Assembly: GCA_018241995.1 (NCBI GenBank)
Contig: JAFECT010000003.1
Span: forward strand, 248,001-312,000
Source: Pseudomonadota bacterium
Lineage (GTDB): Bacteria > Pseudomonadota > Alphaproteobacteria > Caulobacterales > Caulobacteraceae
Length of the DNA stretch: 64,000 bases
Direction: 5' to 3'
Shown: positions 26,434 through 36,560 of the stretch, in pieces
How the letters are laid out: every line of letters starts with the position of its first letter
How positions within the stretch are numbered: position 1 is the first letter of the stretch
Made by a program: the position numbers and the translations under genes
Notes under the pieces: model-generated
What the model was told of the DNA's origin: nothing
Seen by the model: the letters and a program-made list of their open reading frames with translations, nothing else
Database searches by the model: none

Positions 26434-27065
26434 CCTACGGCGTCAAGGAAATCTATCTGACGGTGCAGGGCGAGGGCGGCCAGGCGGGCCGTGCGGCGGT
26501 GTTCCTGCGCTTCGCCGGCTGCAACCTGTGGAGCGGGCGCGAGCAGGATCGGGCCACGGCGGTCTGCACCTTCTGCGATACGGATTTCGTGGGCGTCGAC
26601 GGCCCCGGCGGCGGCAAGTTCGATACGCCCGAGGCCTTGACCGAAGCCGTCGAGGCGCAGTGGCGTGGTGCGGCGGGCCAGCCGCGGCTGGTGGTCTGCA
26701 CCGGCGGGGAGCCGATGCTGCAACTGGACACAGCCCTGATCGACGCGCTGCACGCCAAGGGCTTCGAGATCGCGGTGGAGAGCAACGGAACCCTGAAGGC
26801 GCCCGAAGGCCTCGACTGGATCTGCATAAGCCCCAAGGCGGACGCGGCGCTCGCCCAGACCTCTGGGCAGGAGCTCAAGTTGGTGTTCCCGCAGGCCGGC
26901 CTCGATCCGGCGCGCTTCGAAGACCTGGATTTCGAGCGCTTCTACCTGCAGCCCATGGACGGCCCCGACCAGGCCGCCAACACCCACGCCGCCATCGCCT
27001 ATTGCCTTGAGCGCCCCCAGTGGCGTTTAAGCGTCCAAACTCACAAGTACATCGGCGTAGCCTGA
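26430..27065 (+). CDS. queE: 7-carboxy-7-deazaguanine synthase (radical SAM)
   Basis: Radical SAM enzyme that rearranges 6-carboxytetrahydropterin to 7-carboxy-7-deazaguanine. The 211-residue protein has the opening [23 protein letters not shown] and the QueE variant iron-sulfur motif in which the first cysteine is separated by 14 residues from CTFC (C-x14-C-x2-C). Also present are the CTGGEPMLQ strand and the QPMDG ending block. ATG 26430 overlaps the queC stop. It lies 24 bases before queD. Confidence 0.94.
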   Translation: MTYGVKEIYLTVQGEGGQAGRAAVFLRFAGCNLWSGREQDRATAVCTFCDTDFVGVDGPGGGKFDTPEALTEAVEAQWRGAAGQPRLVVCTGGEPMLQLDTALIDALHAKGFEIAVESNGTLKAPEGLDWICISPKADAALAQTSGQELKLVFPQAGLDPARFEDLDFERFYLQPMDGPDQAANTHAAIAYCLERPQWRLSVQTHKYIGVA

Positions 27066-27089
27066 AGCGGCGGCGCCCCAGACCCATCC

Positions 27090-27458
27090 ATGACCGCACC
27101 TGTATTCGAGATCACGAAGGCCGCGACCTTCGACGCCGCTCACCATTTGCAGCAGGGGCCCGCGGACCATCGCTACCGCAATCTGCACGGCCACTCGTTC
27201 AAGGTGGAGGCCAGCGTGCGCGGCCCCGCGGGCGAAGAGGGCTGGGTCGCCGACCTGGGCCAGCTGGACCAGGCGCTGAAGGCGGTGGCGCACGAACTCG
27301 ATCACGGTCTGCTCAACGACAAGCCCGGGCTGGAGCGTCCGACCCTGGAAAACCTCTGTCTCTACTTCGCCGAGCGGCTGAAGCCGGGGTTCCCAGGCCT
27401 CAGCCGGATCGTGCTGTCGCGCCCGACCATCGGCGAGAGCTGTACGCTGCAGCTCTAG
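27090..27458 (+). CDS. queD: 6-carboxytetrahydropterin synthase (QueD-like, catalytic Cys absent)
   Basis: A 122-residue member of the PTPS/QueD family that should make 6-carboxytetrahydropterin from dihydroneopterin triphosphate. Zinc ligands His18, His33 and His35 are present (FDAAHH, NLHGHS), as are Asp71-His72 (ELDHGLLND) and Glu116 (GES). The usual catalytic cysteine of the CxxxHGH motif is replaced by Tyr29 (YRNLHGH). The only cysteines are Cys90 and Cys118. Context with queC and queE supports the QueD role, but catalysis must differ if it is active. Confidence 0.9.
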   Translation: MTAPVFEITKAATFDAAHHLQQGPADHRYRNLHGHSFKVEASVRGPAGEEGWVADLGQLDQALKAVAHELDHGLLNDKPGLERPTLENLCLYFAERLKPGFPGLSRIVLSRPTIGESCTLQL

Positions 27459-27511
27459 AACCTAAAGCCATCGGATATTGCCCCGCGCCCGCGCCCCGGT
27501 AGGGTCGGCGC

Positions 27512-28666
27512 ATGACCTTTCCCAATCGACGTGCAGTCCTGGGGGTCGCCGGTGCGCTGACGCTGAGCAGCTGCGCGGGCGGCCGCGGCTTGCTGCGCCC
27601 CTCGCGCGGCTGGAACGGGCTGGTTCAGCCGATCGTCGAGCGTGAGATCGCGGCCGGCCATGTGCCCGGCGCAGTGGTGTCGATCGGGCAGGGTGGTCGC
27701 CGCGTGTTCGAGCGCGCCTATGGCCTGAAATCTGTCGAGCCCGTTCGCGCACCGTTGGACACGGCCGCCGTGTTCGACTTCGCCTCCCTGACCAAGGTGG
27801 TCGCCACCACACCGTCGGTGATGGCGTTGATCGAGGACGGAGCCTTGAGCCTCGACGAGCCCGCTGCGCGCTGGTGGCCGGCGTTTGGGGCCGGCGGCAA
27901 GGGCGCCATCACCGTGCGCCAGCTGATGACGCATGTTTCGGGCCTGGCGCCGGACCTCGATCTGACGGCGCCCTGGAGCGGAGAGGCTGAAGGCCTGGCC
28001 CTGGCCGCGGCCTCCCAGCCGGTACGGCCGCCCGGCGAGGCCTTCGTCTACAGCGACATCAATTTCATCGTCCTGGCCGAGCTGTTGCGCCGGGTCAGCG
28101 GGCTCGGGGTCGACGCGTTCGCCGCGCGGCGCCTGTTCGCGCCCCTGCGCATGCGCGACACTCTGTTCCGGCCATCCGGCGCGATCCTGCAGCGCGTCGT
28201 GCCGACGGCGCGGTTCGAGGGGCGGATCCTGCTGGGCGAGGTGCACGACCCGACCGCGCGGCGCATGGGCGGCGTCGCGGGGCACGCCGGCCTGTTCTCC
28301 TCCGCGGCGGACCTCGAGCGCTACGCGCGCATGCTGCTGAACGGCGGCGCCTTGGACGGGGTGCGGGTGCTGAGGCCGGAAACGGTCGCCCTGATGACTG
28401 GCCCCAACGTCCTGCCGGGCGGGGTCAAACGCGCGTTGGGCTGGGACGTGTCCTCAGGCTATTCCTCGGGCTACGACAAGGCGTTCAGCGCCTCCTCGTT
28501 CGGCCACACCGGCTATACCGGGACCATGGTCTGGATCGATCCGGCGTCCCGGTCCTGGGTGATCAGCCTGACCAGCCGCCTGCATCCGGACAGCCAGGGC
28601 GACGCCAAGTTCCTGCGGCGTGATCTCGGGCAGGCTGTGGGTGCGGCGATAAGAGAGCAAGGCTGA
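27512..28666 (+). CDS. Serine hydrolase, beta-lactamase/esterase family lipoprotein
   Basis: A 384-residue penicillin-binding-protein-like hydrolase. The N-terminus (MTFPNRRAVLGVAGALTLSSC) has an arginine pair and a lipobox (LSSC), suggesting an anchored lipoprotein. Catalytic motifs are SLTK (SxxK), YSDIN (YxN) and HTGYTG (in the KTG position). It is the broad class C group covering esterases, carboxypeptidases and beta-lactamase-related proteins; the substrate is unknown. It begins 53 bases after queD on the same strand. Confidence 0.9.
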   Translation: MTFPNRRAVLGVAGALTLSSCAGGRGLLRPSRGWNGLVQPIVEREIAAGHVPGAVVSIGQGGRRVFERAYGLKSVEPVRAPLDTAAVFDFASLTKVVATTPSVMALIEDGALSLDEPAARWWPAFGAGGKGAITVRQLMTHVSGLAPDLDLTAPWSGEAEGLALAAASQPVRPPGEAFVYSDINFIVLAELLRRVSGLGVDAFAARRLFAPLRMRDTLFRPSGAILQRVVPTARFEGRILLGEVHDPTARRMGGVAGHAGLFSSAADLERYARMLLNGGALDGVRVLRPETVALMTGPNVLPGGVKRALGWDVSSGYSSGYDKAFSASSFGHTGYTGTMVWIDPASRSWVISLTSRLHPDSQGDAKFLRRDLGQAVGAAIREQG

Positions 28667-28678
28667 GGCGGCCCAACC

Positions 28679-28900
28679 TCAGTTCTTCTTCTTGCCCCCG
28701 CCGGTGACGGCGCCGGCCACAGCGCCGGTGACGGCCGCGCCAGCCTTCACCGTGGCCGCGGTGGTTTCGACGCTGACCTTGGCTGCTGTGCCCGCCACCC
28801 CCACCGCCGTGCCGACGACCGCGGTCGCCAGACAGCCCTGCAGGGCGAAGGCGCTGAGCGCGAGGACGGCGAGCGCGAGCGTCTTGGACGGACGGGTCAT
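28679..28900 (-). CDS. Small Ala/Val-rich lipoprotein
   Basis: A 73-residue protein with a Sec signal and lipobox LQGC at residues 20-23 (MTRPSKTLALAVLALSAF start), followed by Ala/Gly/Val/Thr-rich low-complexity sequence (GTAVGVAGTAAKVSVET) and a lysine-rich end (GGGKKKN). It is probably an outer-membrane or periplasmic lipoprotein; no defined function. GGAGCTTCTCGCC precedes the ATG at 28900. It lies 77 bases downstream of aroC on the same strand. Confidence 0.82.
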   Translation of the reverse strand: MTRPSKTLALAVLALSAFALQGCLATAVVGTAVGVAGTAAKVSVETTAATVKAGAAVTGAVAGAVTGGGKKKN

Positions 28901-28977
28901 GGCGAGAAGCTCCGGAAACTGAACGCGGCCGAGCTTAGCCGAAAAGTCTGAACTTCCTCTGCGGCGGATCGCCCGCT

Positions 28978-30084
28978 TCAGCTTCGGCTGTCGCGTCCAG
29001 GCTGGAAAGCTCCGCCGCCGGTCTGGGCGCGGTGGCGCAGGTAGGCGTCGGCGAGGACGCAGGCCATCATGGCCTCTGCCACCGGCGCCCCACGGATGCC
29101 GACGCAGGGGTCGTGGCGACCCTTGGTCATGACCTCGATCTCGTTTCCGGCCCGATCGATGGATTTGCGCGGGGTCAGGATCGAGGAGGTGGGCTTGAAG
29201 GCCAGGCGCGCGACGACCGGCTGGCCGGTGGAGATGCCGCCGAGGACGCCGCCGGCGCGATTGGACAGGAATTCGGGCCCGTCGGGGCCCATCCGCATCT
29301 CGTCGGCGTTGTCTTCGCCGGACAGCTGGGCGGCCTCGAAGCCTGCGCCGATCTCCACGCCCTTGACCGCGTTGATCGACATCAGGGCGCCGGCCAGCTC
29401 CGCATCGAGCTTGCCGTAGATCGGCGCGCCCCAGCCGGGCGGCACGCCCTGGGCCTCCACCTCGACTACCGCCCCCGTGGAGGAGCCGGCCTTGCGGGTC
29501 TCGTCCAGGAACTGCTCCCAGACCGGCACGATGGCGGCGTCGGGAGCCCAGAAGGGGTTGTTCTCGGTCTCGGACCAGTCGAACCGCGAGCGGTCGATGC
29601 GGTGTGGGCCGATCTGCACCACCGCGGCGCGGATCGCGATGGCCTCGCCCAGCACCTTGCGGGCAATGGCGCCGGCAGCCACCCGGCAGGCGGTCTCGCG
29701 GGCCGAGGACCGGCCGCCGCCGCGATAGTCGCGCACGCCGTACTTGGCGAAATAGGCATAGTCGGCATGACCAGGCCGGAAGCGCTCGGCGATGTCGCCA
29801 TAGTCCTTGGAGCGCTGGTCCTCGTTCTCGATCATCACCGAGATGGGCGTGCCGGTGGTGACGCCCTCGAAGACCCCGGACAGGATCTTCGCCGTGTCCG
29901 GCTCGCGGCGCTGGGTCACGAAGCGGCTCTGGCCCGGCTTGCGCTTTTCGAGCCAGACCTGGAGGTCGGCTTCGGTCAGGGCGATCCCCGGCGGGCACCC
30001 GTCGACGACGCAGCCGATCGCCGGCCCGTGGCTTTCGCCCCAGGTGGTGACGCGGAACAGGTGGCCGATGCTGTTGTGCGACAT
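28978..30084 (-). CDS. aroC: Chorismate synthase
   Basis: Final shikimate-pathway enzyme, converting EPSP to chorismate with reduced FMN. The 368-residue protein is full length. Signatures are [25 protein letters not shown] near the N-terminus, [29 protein letters not shown] in the centre, and [29 protein letters not shown] later. ATG 30084 fits the family N-terminus ([10 protein letters not shown]). The downstream end overlaps nothing; the J-domain-like gene lies upstream on the same strand. Confidence 0.97.
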   Translation of the reverse strand: MSHNSIGHLFRVTTWGESHGPAIGCVVDGCPPGIALTEADLQVWLEKRKPGQSRFVTQRREPDTAKILSGVFEGVTTGTPISVMIENEDQRSKDYGDIAERFRPGHADYAYFAKYGVRDYRGGGRSSARETACRVAAGAIARKVLGEAIAIRAAVVQIGPHRIDRSRFDWSETENNPFWAPDAAIVPVWEQFLDETRKAGSSTGAVVEVEAQGVPPGWGAPIYGKLDAELAGALMSINAVKGVEIGAGFEAAQLSGEDNADEMRMGPDGPEFLSNRAGGVLGGISTGQPVVARLAFKPTSSILTPRKSIDRAGNEIEVMTKGRHDPCVGIRGAPVAEAMMACVLADAYLRHRAQTGGGAFQPGRDSRS

Positions 30085-30128
30085 GACGCGGGCTTAGCCG
30101 AAGCCGGGCGTGGTCACAAATCCGGGGC

Positions 30129-30923
30129 TCAAAGGCCCTCGGCGGTTCGCGCCCCGTCGGTCCAGGCGCGGGCGAAGCGGCCGAGCCGGGCGCGGGCGCC
30201 TTCGGCAGGCCGGGCCTCGGCGGGCGTGGGGCGCACGTAGAGGTCGCCGGCCCTCAGCGCGCCGCGCGCCGGCAGGCCCTCGCCCCTCAGCCGCAGGCGG
30301 CCGTCCTGCGGGAAGGCCTTGGGAATCCAGGCGGACTTGATCCCGGTGGGGGTCTCGATCTCGACGCGGCCGCCCTCGGTTAGGGCGCGTGGCTCGACCG
30401 CGACGGTCAGATAGAGATCGTCGCCGACTACGGCGCGGTTGGGCTCGGCGGCGATGCGGACGCGCAGATAGAGGTCGGCGCCCTCCGGCCCTCGGCCCTT
30501 CAGCCGCACCTTCTCGTCGTTGCGCAGGCCCGCGGGGAGGCGCACCGGCGCGCTCGACCCGTCGGGCAGGCGCAGGGCGCGCGCCAGGCCGGTCATGGCC
30601 TCGGCGATGCTGATCTCGAGCACCGGCGGCGGCGCACCGCGCGCAGGCGTTTCCCGGACGGGCGTTTCGACGGAGGCCTTCAGCGGCGCGGCCAGGGCGC
30701 GCAGTTCCTGCAGCTTCTGCAGTAGGCGATAGGCCTCGATCACCCGGCGGAAGAGTTCCTCGTCCCCAGCCTCGCCGTCCGGGCGCGCGGCCTTCACCGC
30801 GGCCTTGAAGGCGGCCTTGACCTGGTCCGGCGCGGCGTGCGCGCTCACGCCCAACAGGCGATAGGCTTCGCCCGTGGTCATGGCGCCGCGCGCGGTCTCG
30901 GATCGGGAGCCGTTGAAGGACAT
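30129..30923 (-). CDS. DnaJ-like protein with degenerate J domain
   Basis: A 264-residue protein. An N-terminal J-like domain (YRLLGVSAHAAPDQVKAAFKAAVK, then EAYRLLQKL) lacks the essential HPD: the position reads ARPDGE. There is no G/F or zinc-finger region. The C-terminal part resembles DnaJ substrate-binding domains (RLPAGLRNDEKVRLKGRG, DDLYLTVAVEP, GRLRLRGEGLP), like CbpA. ATG 30923 is the first start; ATG 30881 is also possible. It lies between aroC and pdxH, divergent from pdxH. Confidence 0.82.
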   Translation of the reverse strand: MSFNGSRSETARGAMTTGEAYRLLGVSAHAAPDQVKAAFKAAVKAARPDGEAGDEELFRRVIEAYRLLQKLQELRALAAPLKASVETPVRETPARGAPPPVLEISIAEAMTGLARALRLPDGSSAPVRLPAGLRNDEKVRLKGRGPEGADLYLRVRIAAEPNRAVVGDDLYLTVAVEPRALTEGGRVEIETPTGIKSAWIPKAFPQDGRLRLRGEGLPARGALRAGDLYVRPTPAEARPAEGARARLGRFARAWTDGARTAEGL

Positions 30924-30993
30924 CCCGCAACCCTTTGCCCAGCCGATCTCAACGCGGGGTTAAACGCGCCCCTGAACCGACTATCTTGGGCGG

Positions 30994-31665
30994 ATGAAGC
31001 GCCAGGACCTGATTCCGCCCAGCCCCAGCGGCGACGACTACGCCAAGGCGCACGACGCCAATGCCGACGAGGCCATCTTCGCCGCGGACGAGCCGTTTCG
31101 CCTGTTCGAGGCCTGGTTCGCCGAGGCGAAGGCCTCCGAGCCTAACGATCCGAACGCGATGGCGCTGGCCACGGCCGATGCGGACGGCCTGCCGGACGTG
31201 CGCATGGTGCTGCTGAAGGGCGTGGACCCGAACGGCTTCGTGTTCTTCACCAACACCGAGAGCGACAAGGGCCGCCAACTCCTGGCCAATCCTCGGGCCG
31301 CCCTGCTGTTCCATTGGAAGTCGCTGCGCCGGCAGGTGCGGGTGCGAGGTCCGGTCGAGCCGGTCAGCGCGGCGGAGGCGGACGCCTATTTCGACAGCCG
31401 CGCGCGAGACAGCCAGATCGGGGCCTGGGCTTCGGAGCAGTCACGGCCGATGGAGGGCCGCTTCGCGCTGGAAAAGCGGATCGCCGAGTACGGGCTGAAG
31501 TTCGGCCTGGGCAAGGTCGCGCGGCCACCGCAGTGGTCGGGCTATCGGGTCAAGCCGTTGCAGATGGAGTTCTGGCGCGACCGGCCGTTCCGTCTGCACG
31601 ACCGGCTACAGTTCCGCCGAGACTCCGTCGCCGCTCAGTGGGATCGCGCCCGACTCTTCCCATAG
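30994..31665 (+). CDS. pdxH: Pyridoxamine 5'-phosphate oxidase
   Basis: FMN enzyme of vitamin B6 salvage that oxidises PNP/PMP to PLP. The 223-residue protein shows FMN-binding [50 protein letters not shown] and the ending [22 protein letters not shown]. The last 60 bases overlap the converging TetR gene, so both C-termini are encoded in the same DNA. The length is as expected, so the overlap is real on this side. Confidence 0.95.
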   Translation: MKRQDLIPPSPSGDDYAKAHDANADEAIFAADEPFRLFEAWFAEAKASEPNDPNAMALATADADGLPDVRMVLLKGVDPNGFVFFTNTESDKGRQLLANPRAALLFHWKSLRRQVRVRGPVEPVSAAEADAYFDSRARDSQIGAWASEQSRPMEGRFALEKRIAEYGLKFGLGKVARPPQWSGYRVKPLQMEFWRDRPFRLHDRLQFRRDSVAAQWDRARLFP

Positions 31666-32298
31666 CTCCCGGGACTTGGCGGCACCGTAGCGCGCCAGGA
31701 AGGTCCTGACCGCCTCGTCGCAGATGTCCTCGATGGGCCGTTCCGCCTTGTGCTCGTCGCCGGTGACCAGGGGCACCAGGAAGGTCGGGTGCTCGATCAT
31801 GCCCATCAGCTGGCCCGCCGCCCAGGACAGCTTGTCGATCTCCACCCGGCCTTCACTGCGCAGGCGCCCCAGGATGGAGATCAGGGTGCCGCCGAAATCG
31901 GAGCGGCCGCGTTCGAAGAAATGCCGCGCCACCGGCTCGAACCGCCGCCGCTCGGCCGCCACCAGCCGGAACACCGAGCGCGCCAGCGGATCGGCCATGA
32001 AGTTGGCGTAGGCGTAGGCGAAAGCGCGCAATTGCGCGCCGGAATCTCCCCGCACGGTGGCGGTCTCGGTGATCAGGCGGGAGAAGGAGCCCGCCGCGTC
32101 CTCGATGACGTGCTGGAACAGGTCCGCCTTGCTGGGAAAGTAGCTGTAGAGGGTCGCGGTGGAGACCGAGGCGTCGCGCGCCACCTGCTCCATGCCGGTC
32201 GAGGCGTAGCCCTCAACCATGAACCGTCGCCGCGCCGCGGCCAGCACATCACGCCGTTTTCGATCCGAGCGCTCCTCCGGCGCTTCGTCTGTCGTCAT
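31606..32298 (-). CDS. TetR family transcriptional regulator
   Basis: A 230-residue regulator with a TetR N-terminal HTH ([27 protein letters not shown], then [16 protein letters not shown]) and a C-terminal ligand-binding helical domain. ATG 32298 gives [14 protein letters not shown]; the frame opens 11 codons earlier. It is transcribed away from the acyl-CoA ligase gene, its likely target. A 6-base inverted repeat with a 10-base centre lies 22 bases upstream. The C-terminal coding region overlaps pdxH by 60 bases. Confidence 0.9.
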   Translation of the reverse strand: MTTDEAPEERSDRKRRDVLAAARRRFMVEGYASTGMEQVARDASVSTATLYSYFPSKADLFQHVIEDAAGSFSRLITETATVRGDSGAQLRAFAYAYANFMADPLARSVFRLVAAERRRFEPVARHFFERGRSDFGGTLISILGRLRSEGRVEIDKLSWAAGQLMGMIEHPTFLVPLVTGDEHKAERPIEDICDEAVRTFLARYGAAKSRELWEESGAIPLSGDGVSAEL

Positions 32299-32319
32299 CC
32301 AACCCCACCACTCAGCTGT

Positions 32320-32341
32320 ATCGTGCTGCAATCGCCACGAT
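32320..32341. promoter_or_regulatory. Candidate TetR operator
   Basis: ATCGTG and CACGAT form a 6-base inverted repeat with a 10-base spacer, 22 bases upstream of the TetR start and within the divergent region. The dyad width suits a TetR dimer, but a match this short can arise by chance. Confidence 0.3.
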
Positions 32342-32411
32342 TACTTCTGAATCCCGTGCCCCTGAAAAGCATGGAGGACCCCGGGACCTCGGACAAGTCT
32401 TAACTTATGCT

Positions 32412-32495
32412 ATGTTGGCCGCTGCGCTGGCCTTGATCTATCTCATTGCCGCCGTCGCGTGCGCCTGTTGGGCCACCCTTGAGCTCGAGAGATAG
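32412..32495 (+). CDS. Possible 27-residue single-helix membrane peptide
   Basis: An open frame of 28 codons reading MLAAALALIYLIAAVACACW and ending TLELER. It encodes one hydrophobic helix with a short charged tail, a shape common among small membrane proteins. It sits alone in the gap between the TetR regulator and acyl-CoA ligase genes. No clear ribosome-binding site precedes ATG 32412, and the frame is too short for coding statistics. Confidence 0.25.
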   Translation: MLAAALALIYLIAAVACACWATLELER

Positions 32496-32661
32496 ATTTG
32501 GCAGGGCGAAGCCGGGGAGTCGCGACACGCGTTCCGCGCCGTGACCCTCGCAGATCCGCACCGACCACTTCACCGTAGACGGGCGATGCGTTGCCCCTCA
32601 GGCCCTCGACCTTTAGGGTTTGTGCGAGACGTCCTGGGGAGGGCGTAAGGGAGGACGCGTG

Positions 32662-34301
<1,640 letters not shown>

Positions 34302-34305
<4 letters not shown>

Positions 34306-35042
34306 AGCCGCTGATCCGCAATCTGGCGCTGCTGGTCGGATTGGGCGCGCCGCTGATCGCCCTGATCGGCATGATCCTGACCCGCTTCCACGCGGTGGAC
34401 TATGCGGTCGGTCAGGGCGTGATGGGGCTGCAAGTCGGCTGGTGGGGCGCCATCGCGGGAGTAGCCCTGGGCGGTCTGGCCCTGGCGTTGTCGGTCTCTG
34501 AACTGAAGCGGGCGGGACCGGCCATCGCGCTGGGCCTCGTGGCTTCCGCGGCGACGCTCGGCGCCATCGGGCTTTTCCGGGCGCGGTCGGCGGGGCAGCC
34601 GCCGGTGCATGACGTCTCCACCGACTGGTCCGACCCGGTGATGTTCTCCAAGGGCCTGATCGCGGACCGCGAGGCCTCGCATGCAGCCAATCCCGTCGAG
34701 GCAGACCCGCGCGTTCCCGCCGGCGCCGGCGCGCCCTGGGCCGGTCAAAGGGTGGCGGAGGTCAACGCGCGCACCTGCCCGGGCGCGAAGCCCATTTCGC
34801 ACGGTGTCGACGCGGACAAGGCCTCAGCGGCCCTGCAGAAGCTCGGCGTTCAGATCACCGGCTCCGCGCCGTTCCGCGTGGAGGGCGTGCGCGAGGGGCT
34901 GTGGTACGCCCAGCAGGACGATGTGGCCGTGCGCATCCGCCCGGGCCGGACCGATGTGCGCGCGACGAGCCGCTCACTGGCCAACGACCATGGCGGCAAC
35001 TGCCGGCTGGTCACGGCGATCGTTCAGGCCCTGAGCAGATAG
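34302..35042 (+). CDS. DUF1499 family membrane protein
   Basis: A 246-residue protein starting at GTG 34302, overlapping the ligase stop. Three N-terminal membrane helices (about residues 6-28, 40-62 and 72-92) precede a soluble DUF1499-type domain containing TDWSDPVMFSK, the WYAQQDDVAVRIRP block and the NDHGGNCRLV ending. DUF1499 proteins have no established function. It ends within the converging MBL hydrolase gene, overlapping by 19 bases. Confidence 0.85.
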
Positions 35043-35929
35043 CGGCTGTCGATCGCGGGCGGCCCCGCCTCGGTCGCCACGATCCCCCGCCGCGTCATGT
35101 CGATCAGGTGCGCCAGCATCGAGTGCGAGGCCGCTGGCCACAGACGCCTGTCGACCGCTGCGTAGATTGTCGGCACCATCTCGGCGATGGTGCGGTCGCC
35201 CGCGGCCAGGCGGTCGAGAATCTGCCGCTCCCGGTCCAGCCGGTGCTCGCGATAGGCGTCCAGGAACGGCTCGGGGTCGGTGACGGGCGGGCCGTGAGTC
35301 GGCCAGAGGGTGGAGAAGCCTCGGGCCCTGACCGCGTCCAGGCTGGCGTAGTAGGCGCCCATGTCGCCGTCCGGCGGCGAGACCACGGTGGTCGACCAGC
35401 CCATCACGTGATCGCCGGAGAACAGGGCGTTCTCTTCCAGCAGGGCAAAGGCCATGTGGTTCGACGCATGGCCCGGCGTGGCCAGCGCCTCGAAGGTCCA
35501 GCCCTTCCCCTCGATCCGCTCGCCGCCCTCAAGGATCACGTCCGGCCGGAACATCTCATCCAGGCCTTCCTCGGTCGCGACTTCGGCGGTGTGGCTGGGT
35601 GCGGGCGGCTGCGCGGCCCAGATCCTGGCGCCGGTCCGTTCGGCCAGGGGGTGGGCTAGCGGGGAGTGGTCGAGGTGGGTGTGGGTGACCAGGATGTGGG
35701 TGACACGCTCGCCGTCCAACGCACGCATCAGCGCGTCCAGATGGGCGTCCAGGCGCGGGCCGGGGTCGATGACCGCCACCTCGCCCTTGCCCACGATGTA
35801 GGCCCCAGTGCCGGTGTAGGTGAACGGGCCCGGGTTGTGGGCCGTCACGCGGCGGATCAGGGGCGAGACCTGTTCGGCCACGCCATAGGCGACCTCGAAC
35901 CAGCGGACGTAGGGGATCTGAACGGCCAT
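35024..35929 (-). CDS. MBL-fold metallo-hydrolase (LACTB2-like)
   Basis: A 301-residue metallo-beta-lactamase-fold protein with the zinc motif THTHLDHS at residues 82-89, ATPGHASNH and FSGDHVMGW for the second site, a THGPP loop and a C-terminal winged-helix-like region (DRERQILDRLAAGDRTIAEMV, MLAHLIDMTRRGIV). This layout matches LACTB2-type hydrolases and some endoribonucleases. The substrate is not known. ATG 35929 is followed upstream by a 17-base palindrome at 35964-35980 shared with the divergent small gene. Confidence 0.9.
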   Translation of the reverse strand: MAVQIPYVRWFEVAYGVAEQVSPLIRRVTAHNPGPFTYTGTGAYIVGKGEVAVIDPGPRLDAHLDALMRALDGERVTHILVTHTHLDHSPLAHPLAERTGARIWAAQPPAPSHTAEVATEEGLDEMFRPDVILEGGERIEGKGWTFEALATPGHASNHMAFALLEENALFSGDHVMGWSTTVVSPPDGDMGAYYASLDAVRARGFSTLWPTHGPPVTDPEPFLDAYREHRLDRERQILDRLAAGDRTIAEMVPTIYAAVDRRLWPAASHSMLAHLIDMTRRGIVATEAGPPAIDSRYLLRA

Positions 35930-35963
35930 CAGGCGTGTCTCCGCACGGCGGCCCGAAGCTTGC

Positions 35964-35980
35964 GTTTACGTCTCGTAAAC
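35964..35980. promoter_or_regulatory. Palindrome GTTTACG-TCT-CGTAAAC in a divergent promoter
   Basis: A perfect 7-base inverted repeat with a 3-base centre between the MBL hydrolase gene (minus) and the small lipoprotein gene (plus). It resembles the TTTACG/CGTAAA type of dyad also seen in degenerate form before the MerR gene at 17410-17425. Which protein binds it is not known. Confidence 0.45.
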
Positions 35981-35998
35981 CAGGTTCTCGAGGGCAAG

Positions 35999-36151
35999 AT
36001 GGCGATCACCGCGGCGCTTTTCGTTTCAAAACGGCTTCAGATGGTCACCGCGACCTTCTTCTGTCTCATGCTGGCGCAACTGGTCCTGGCGAGCTGCACC
36101 CCCGAAGCCCTGCCCGATCCCATGGGCGCGCGCGTGGCGATCACCCGCTAG
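35999..36151 (+). CDS. Small putative lipoprotein (50 residues)
   Basis: A 50-residue open frame with a basic start, a hydrophobic stretch and a lipobox-like LASC (residues 30-33), then a short TPEALPDPMGARVAITR tail. GAGGGCAAG precedes ATG 35999. An internal ATG at residue 15 would give a shorter signal (MVTATFFCLMLAQLVLASC). Its stop shares bases with the converging gene. It is too short to be certain, but the signal layout is convincing. Confidence 0.5.
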   Translation: MAITAALFVSKRLQMVTATFFCLMLAQLVLASCTPEALPDPMGARVAITR

Positions 36152-36555
36152 AGCACCATACTGAGGTCGTAGCCGGCGTTCCTGGCTAGGCCCACAAGTT
36201 CTTCGCGCCCGCGAGCGCCGGCCATGGCCTCGCCATAGGCCCACAGCACGATCGAGCGCATGCCCGACAGGCAATAGGCCAGGGCAGGGCCGTCCGCATT
36301 CGCGATGGCGTCGTGAACCTCCAGCGCCTGTTCCGGCGATGGCCGCCCGCGCACGGGCGAGGTGACATAGGCCAGACCCAGCGCCTTGGCCGCGGCCTCG
36401 ATCTCGGCCCCGGGCGTCTGACCCGGACCCTCGCCGTCAGGCCGATTGTTGACGATCAGGCGGATCCCCTGTTCGGCCGCGCGGCGCACGTCCTCGACGT
36501 CGATCTGGCCGGCGACCCAGAAGTCGTCGGTCACCTTACGGAACTGGGCGGGCAT
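36148..36555 (-). CDS. TIGR01244 family phosphatase/sulfurtransferase (DUF442)
   Basis: A 135-residue protein of the DUF442 phosphatase-like group. It begins FRKVTDDFWVAGQI and has LIVNNRPDGE and the P-loop YCLSGMRS, a C-x4-R signature in a dual-specificity phosphatase or rhodanese-like fold. Relatives are fused to hydrolases (BlhA-type) and may act on sulfide or phosphate. ATG 36555 is chosen; an upstream extension lacks homology. It ends sharing bases with the small lipoprotein gene and lies five bases downstream of a periplasmic protein gene. Confidence 0.85.
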   Translation of the reverse strand: MPAQFRKVTDDFWVAGQIDVEDVRRAAEQGIRLIVNNRPDGEGPGQTPGAEIEAAAKALGLAYVTSPVRGRPSPEQALEVHDAIANADGPALAYCLSGMRSIVLWAYGEAMAGARGREELVGLARNAGYDLSMVL

Positions 36556-36560
36556 CGGCG

